37,830 nt of DNA from an uncultured Eubacterium sp. (lineage in GTDB: Bacteria > Bacillota > Clostridia > Lachnospirales > Lachnospiraceae): NCBI GenBank assembly GCA_947089855.1, contig CAMUML010000042.1, positions 1-37,830 of the forward strand, in the 5' to 3' direction. A program made the translations under genes and the position numbers. Shown here one piece after another: positions 33,790-37,830 of the stretch. The notes under the pieces are model-generated. The model was not told the origin of the DNA, did no database searches, and was given only the letters and a program-made list of their open reading frames with translations. How positions within the stretch are numbered: position 1 is the first letter of the stretch; every line of letters begins with the position of its first letter.

Positions 33790-35193
33790 CTATGCTTCCT
33801 TTAAAAACGCCATATAGCCCCGGTACGCTTCATAGAGGTCCACTTTGCTGATAATTTCCCAAGGTGCGTGCATATTCAGTACCGGCACGCCGCTGTCAAT
33901 CACTTCCATGCCATAATTGGCCAGAATATACGCAATCGTTCCGCCGCCGCCCTGGTCTACTTTGCCCAGCTCCGATGTCTGGTAAGCCACGTCATTCCTT
34001 TCAAATATATCACGCAGGTGCCCCATATATTCCGCATTTGCATCATTGGATCCAGATTTTCCCCTGGAACCGGTATATTTATTAAATACCAGCCCATTTG
34101 CAAAATAAGCTGCATTCCTTTTTTCAGAAACCGATGGATAATTCGTGTCAAATGCCGCGCTTACATCCGAAGATAACACTTTCGATGCTGCCAGTGTACG
34201 GCGCAGCGCAAGCTCACTGTACTGGCCCGCTGCATTCATTACCTCAGCCGTCATATTTTCAAAGAAACGGGAATGCATACCAGTTGCCCCGACGCTGCCG
34301 ATCTCTTCTTTATCTACAAGCAGGCAAACGCTGGTACGCTCTGGCACTTGCCCCATATCCAGCATTGCCATAAATGACGGATAGGCACATACACGGTCGT
34401 CATGCCCATACCCCATAATCATGCTGCGGTCAAATCCATAATCTTTTGCTTCCCCTGCTGGGACAACTTCTATTTCCGCAGACAGGAAATCCTCTTCTGC
34501 AACCTGGAATTCCTGTTCCAGAATCCTAAGGATATTGGCTTTTACCCGGTCTTTAACCGGCTCTCCATTTTCCTCTTTCTTTTCCGGTGCTGGAATGCTT
34601 CCTATTAGAAGGTCCATATTTTCGCCTTCTACTACTTTGGAAGCTTTTTTATCCATCTGTTCACCAGCTAAATGGATCAAAAGGTCACTGACGCCAAATA
34701 CCGGATCCCCTGGCTTATCGCCAATGCTGACCGGTACTGTAGTTCCATCTTTTTTCACAAATACGCCATGCAGTGCAAGCGGTATCGTCACCCACTGGTA
34801 TTTTTTTACCCCGCCGTAATAATGCGTATCCAGCATTGCCATTTCCGTGTCTTCATACAGTGGCACCTGTTTCAGATCCAAGCGCGGCGAATCAATATGC
34901 GCCCCTAAGATATTCATGCCCTGTTCCATTGGCTGCTTCCCGATCACATACATTGCCATTGATTTATTCATATTTACCGCATATACTTTATCCCCTGGCT
35001 TTAATGCCCGTCCGCCGGCAACGGCTTCTTTTAGGTCGAAAAAGCCTGCATCCTTTGCCTGCTTTTCAAATTCTGCTACACATTCGCGTTCCGTCTTGCA
35101 GCCAGATAGAAACTGCCTGTACGCTTCTGCAAACTTCATTAATTTTTCCCTGTTGTCCTGCGGATATTTGTCCCATGCATTTTTTCGTTCCAT
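33790..35193 (-). CDS. M18-family metallo-aminopeptidase
   Basis: A dizinc aminopeptidase of 467 residues that removes N-terminal, often acidic, residues from peptides. Seen: GAHIDSPRLDLK with metal ligands H99/D101, VDKEEIGSVGATG, the FDTNYPSVSEKRN region, and the C-terminal NMHAPWEIISKVDLYEAYRGY, all typical of M18 peptidases. AGGTAGG lies 12 bases before the ATG. It sits between hprK and murB, 59 bases after hprK; it is not a usual member of this cluster. It is cytoplasmic, with no signal peptide. Confidence 0.92.
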   Translation of the reverse strand: MERKNAWDKYPQDNREKLMKFAEAYRQFLSGCKTERECVAEFEKQAKDAGFFDLKEAVAGGRALKPGDKVYAVNMNKSMAMYVIGKQPMEQGMNILGAHIDSPRLDLKQVPLYEDTEMAMLDTHYYGGVKKYQWVTIPLALHGVFVKKDGTTVPVSIGDKPGDPVFGVSDLLIHLAGEQMDKKASKVVEGENMDLLIGSIPAPEKKEENGEPVKDRVKANILRILEQEFQVAEEDFLSAEIEVVPAGEAKDYGFDRSMIMGYGHDDRVCAYPSFMAMLDMGQVPERTSVCLLVDKEEIGSVGATGMHSRFFENMTAEVMNAAGQYSELALRRTLAASKVLSSDVSAAFDTNYPSVSEKRNAAYFANGLVFNKYTGSRGKSGSNDANAEYMGHLRDIFERNDVAYQTSELGKVDQGGGGTIAYILANYGMEVIDSGVPVLNMHAPWEIISKVDLYEAYRGYMAFLKEA

Positions 35194-35252
35194 TTGATCT
35201 TTTTTCCTACCTTTCTTGCTATTTTATTCCACTTTTTAGCCCTAATCAACTG

Positions 35253-36179
35253 CTAGCTTTCTTTATTTAAATTTTCCTGCACACGCCGGTATAGTTCCTG
35301 GGCCGCGTTGTACCCCATCTTTTTCTGCCTGTGGTTTGCTGCCGCCGCTTCGCAGATAACAGCAAGGTTCCTGCCTGGCCGGATCGGCAGGGAATGGCAT
35401 ACCACTTTGGTGCCTAAAAACTCCGTATACTCCTGTTCCAGCCCAAGGCGGTCATATTCGTTGTCCCGCTTCCAGTCTTCCAGTTTGATCACCAGGTCAA
35501 TGCTTTGTTTTTCCTTAACGCTCTCAACCCCATACAATGCTTTTACGTCAATGATCCCTATGCCGCGCAGTTCAATAAAATACCGGGTAATATCCGGCGA
35601 TGTGCCAATCAGAGTCCGTTCATTGATCTTGCGAATTTCCACAACGTCGTCTGTGATCAGCCGGTGCCCGCGGCGGATCAGCTCCAATGCGGCTTCGCTT
35701 TTCCCAATCCCGCTTTCCCCCATGATCAAAAGCCCTTCCCCATAAACATCCACCAATACCCCATGAATGGATATACATGGCGCAAGCTCTTCATTTAATA
35801 CACGGATCACTTCTGCTGTGATACTGGATGTCCTTCGTTCGGTACTAAGGACCGCTACATTGTTCCGCTTTGCAATCTCGATAAAATCTGTGTCCGGTAT
35901 CAGGCCGCGGCAGAAAATAATACACGGCATATCATAAGCACAAAAATCTTCAATTGCCCGGTTCCTTTTTTCTTTATTCAACTGCTGGAGATATGTGTAT
36001 TCAGCCTTTCCTACAATTTGGACACGTTCCTTTGAAAAATATTCAAAATAACCGCAAAACTGCAAAGCCGGGCGGCTAATCTCAGATACTGTTATTTCGC
36101 GTATACTCAGGTCGATGTCACTGGTCAAATTAACCATATGAAACAAATCAGCCAATCGCTGTACATTAACACCTTTCAT
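35253..36179 (-). CDS. hprK: HPr kinase/phosphorylase
   Basis: It phosphorylates and dephosphorylates Ser46 of HPr, linking glycolytic flux to catabolite repression and PTS activity in Firmicutes. The 308-residue protein has an N-terminal regulatory domain, the P-loop GESGIGKS (about 155-162), DDVVEI, and the HprK signature ELRGIGIIDVKALYG. The start is set at 36179 (MKGVNVQRLADLF), with AAAGGAAG upstream; the ORF extends 45 codons further into the uvrC gap without a site. HPr itself (ptsH) is not in the window. Confidence 0.95.
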   Translation of the reverse strand: MKGVNVQRLADLFHMVNLTSDIDLSIREITVSEISRPALQFCGYFEYFSKERVQIVGKAEYTYLQQLNKEKRNRAIEDFCAYDMPCIIFCRGLIPDTDFIEIAKRNNVAVLSTERRTSSITAEVIRVLNEELAPCISIHGVLVDVYGEGLLIMGESGIGKSEAALELIRRGHRLITDDVVEIRKINERTLIGTSPDITRYFIELRGIGIIDVKALYGVESVKEKQSIDLVIKLEDWKRDNEYDRLGLEQEYTEFLGTKVVCHSLPIRPGRNLAVICEAAAANHRQKKMGYNAAQELYRRVQENLNKES

Positions 36180-36258
36180 ATTTTCTTCCTTTCTGTATAT
36201 GGAAAGCCCTCTTTTTCTATCTTTTAACCAGTGTATCACATATTCAGCCGCACGGCAA

Positions 36259-37830
36259 TTAGTGCGGCAATTTCTCTTGAAAATATTGGTAAACTGCCAG
36301 CGCTGCCTTTTCATTCATGCTGTCTGCTTCGCACAGCTGTTCTACGGATGCAGCACGGATCGCTTCAATGGACTGGAAATAGCGCATCAACGCTTTGCGC
36401 CTTGTTGGCCCAATCCCTGGAATATCATCCAATACAGAATGTACCTGCTCTTTGCTGCGCAGGGAACGGTGGTATTCAATTGCAAACCGGTGTGCTTCGT
36501 CCTGGATCCTGGTGATGAGCTGGAACCCCTGGGAATTTTTGTCAATTGGAAGTTCTACATTATTATAATATAGCCCACGTGTCCGGTGGAAATCGTCTTT
36601 GACCATCCCACAAACCGGAATGGATAAATGCAGTTCTTCCAGCACTTGCAGCGCAATATTGACCTGGCCCCGGCCGCCGTCCATCATAATCAGGTCCGGA
36701 AATTTGGTAAAGCTGCCATATGCATCCTCTAGCTGCTTTACGGCCCGCTCTTTTTTCTCTTCCATACCATGTATAAAACGGCGGGTCAAAACCTCGCGCA
36801 TAGACGCATAATCATCCGGCCCGGCGACCGTACGCAGTTTGAATTTGCGGTAATCGCTGCGGCACGGCCTGCCTTTTTCATAGACTACCATAGACCCAAC
36901 ACTTTCAAACCCGTTTGTATTGGAAATATCATACGCTTCCACGCGGCTGACGCCCGGCAGGTTTAAAATACTGCCAATTTCTTTCATAGCGCCGATGGTA
37001 CGGCCCTCTTCCCGTTTCAGCCGTTCTTTATCCTGGTTTAATACAAGCCTTGCATTTTTCTGCGCCAGATCAACCAGCTTTTCTTTCATCCCTTTGCGTG
37101 GCACACGGATATACACCTTTTGCCCGCGCTTTTGCGCCAGCCATTGTGCAATCACATCCAAATCCTCAATTGCCGTCTGAAGCATAATTTCTTTTGGGAT
37201 AAACGGCGTACCCGCATAATACTGCTTTAAAAAAGAGGTCAAAATCTGCTGTGTCGTGTCACCTACATCAATAGTTACATAAAAATGTTCCCGCCCTATT
37301 AACCTGCCGTCCCGGATAAAAAATACCTGTACTACAGCATCCCGGTCATCTTTTGCCAGCGCGATAATATCTTTGTCTTCCCCGTCTGAATTCGACACTT
37401 TCTGCTTTTCCGACACCTGGCGCACACTGTTGATCAAGTCACGGTATTCCATCGCTTTTTCAAAATCCAATGCCTGGGATGCGGCCTGCATTTTCTGTTC
37501 CAGCTCATCTAAGATGGGTTTATAGTTGCCATTTAAAAAATCCAGTGCCTTTTTTATCTGGATACGGTATGCCTCCGGGCTGATATAGCCTTGGCAGGGG
37601 CCTTGGCATTGATGGATATGGTAATTTAGGCACGGGCGGTCCTTGCCGGTATCACGCGGCAGGTTCCGGTTGCAGGTACGCAGCTGGTATAGTTTCTGGA
37701 TCAGCTCAATGGTATCCTTGACTGCCCCTGCACTGGTATACGGCCCAAAATACTGCGATTTATCCTTTTTCATTTGACGCGAAAAAAGGACCCTGGGGTA
37801 AGTTTCCCCCAGCGTCACTTTTATATACGG
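36259..37830 (-). CDS. uvrC: UvrABC excinuclease subunit C (5' end outside the window)
   Basis: Nucleotide excision repair: UvrC makes both incisions around the lesion. The coding frame is open to the right edge, and no ATG start lies within the window. The UvrC N-terminal GIY-YIG part is partly outside, so the gene is truncated by the window, not broken. Visible are a Cys cluster ([18 protein letters not shown]), the UVR domain ([21 protein letters not shown]), the RNase-H-like endonuclease domain ([24 protein letters not shown]), and the C-terminal helix-hairpin-helix ([18 protein letters not shown]). It precedes hprK by 79 bases. Confidence 0.96.
   Translation of the reverse strand, partial: PYIKVTLGETYPRVLFSRQMKKDKSQYFGPYTSAGAVKDTIELIQKLYQLRTCNRNLPRDTGKDRPCLNYHIHQCQGPCQGYISPEAYRIQIKKALDFLNGNYKPILDELEQKMQAASQALDFEKAMEYRDLINSVRQVSEKQKVSNSDGEDKDIIALAKDDRDAVVQVFFIRDGRLIGREHFYVTIDVGDTTQQILTSFLKQYYAGTPFIPKEIMLQTAIEDLDVIAQWLAQKRGQKVYIRVPRKGMKEKLVDLAQKNARLVLNQDKERLKREEGRTIGAMKEIGSILNLPGVSRVEAYDISNTNGFESVGSMVVYEKGRPCRSDYRKFKLRTVAGPDDYASMREVLTRRFIHGMEEKKERAVKQLEDAYGSFTKFPDLIMMDGGRGQVNIALQVLEELHLSIPVCGMVKDDFHRTRGLYYNNVELPIDKNSQGFQLITRIQDEAHRFAIEYHRSLRSKEQVHSVLDDIPGIGPTRRKALMRYFQSIEAIRAASVEQLCEADSMNEKAALAVYQYFQEKLPH

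Overview
The window looks like a chromosomal segment from a low-to-mid GC anaerobic Firmicute, most likely class Clostridia and plausibly Lachnospiraceae. This is inferred from gene content: FabK/FabT-type fatty-acid synthesis, a type III glutamine synthetase, an FprA flavodiiron protein, and the uvrC-hprK-murB-rapZ-whiA block. Ribosome binding sites are strong AGGAGG-type. All but one of the supported genes lie on the minus strand. I see no CRISPR array, transposase, integrase or phage gene.

Layout, left to right. (1) 187-3736, minus: an O-antigen-ligase/Wzy-like polymerase with a large inserted domain, a small unknown protein, NADH pyrophosphatase NudC and an 80-residue unknown. Just upstream is a tRNA-Gln(CTG) with its own promoter and terminator. 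(2) 4352-6308, minus: fprA-proB, a flavodiiron oxygen/NO reductase with a short glutamate 5-kinase. (3) 6604-14691, minus: a FAS-II operon acpP-fabK-fabD-fabG-fabF-fabZ-accDA-fabH-fabT. AccD and AccA are one fused polypeptide and accB/accC are absent. The promoter region before acpP carries a perfect TTTGAC-A-GTCAAA palindrome that resembles a FabT operator; the regulator itself is the last gene of the operon. (4) 14858-20431, minus: a MATE transporter followed by a large Lhr-type helicase. (5) 20432-25086: an unusual intergenic region with a 35-G homopolymer inside a GC-rich inverted repeat, then the only plus-strand gene, a secreted multidomain surface protein of about 1,348 residues with near-identical tandem Ig-like domains. 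(6) 25356-30689: an acidic coiled-coil unknown, glnN with a possible leader attenuator, and class II fructose-bisphosphate aldolase. (7) 29796-37830, minus: uvrC (cut by the window edge), hprK, an M18 aminopeptidase, murB, rapZ, whiA and a diacylglycerol-kinase-like lipid kinase. This is a carbon-sensing/cell-wall housekeeping cluster, here without yvcK or an HPr gene.

Most of the window is conserved housekeeping sequence. The most unusual material is the poly-G/inverted-repeat locus and the sister repeat near 6.5 kb, the surface protein's architecture, the acpP operator/promoter region, the glnN leader hairpin, and the inserted domain of the Wzy-like protein. I did not find convincing evidence of a wholly new multi-gene system.
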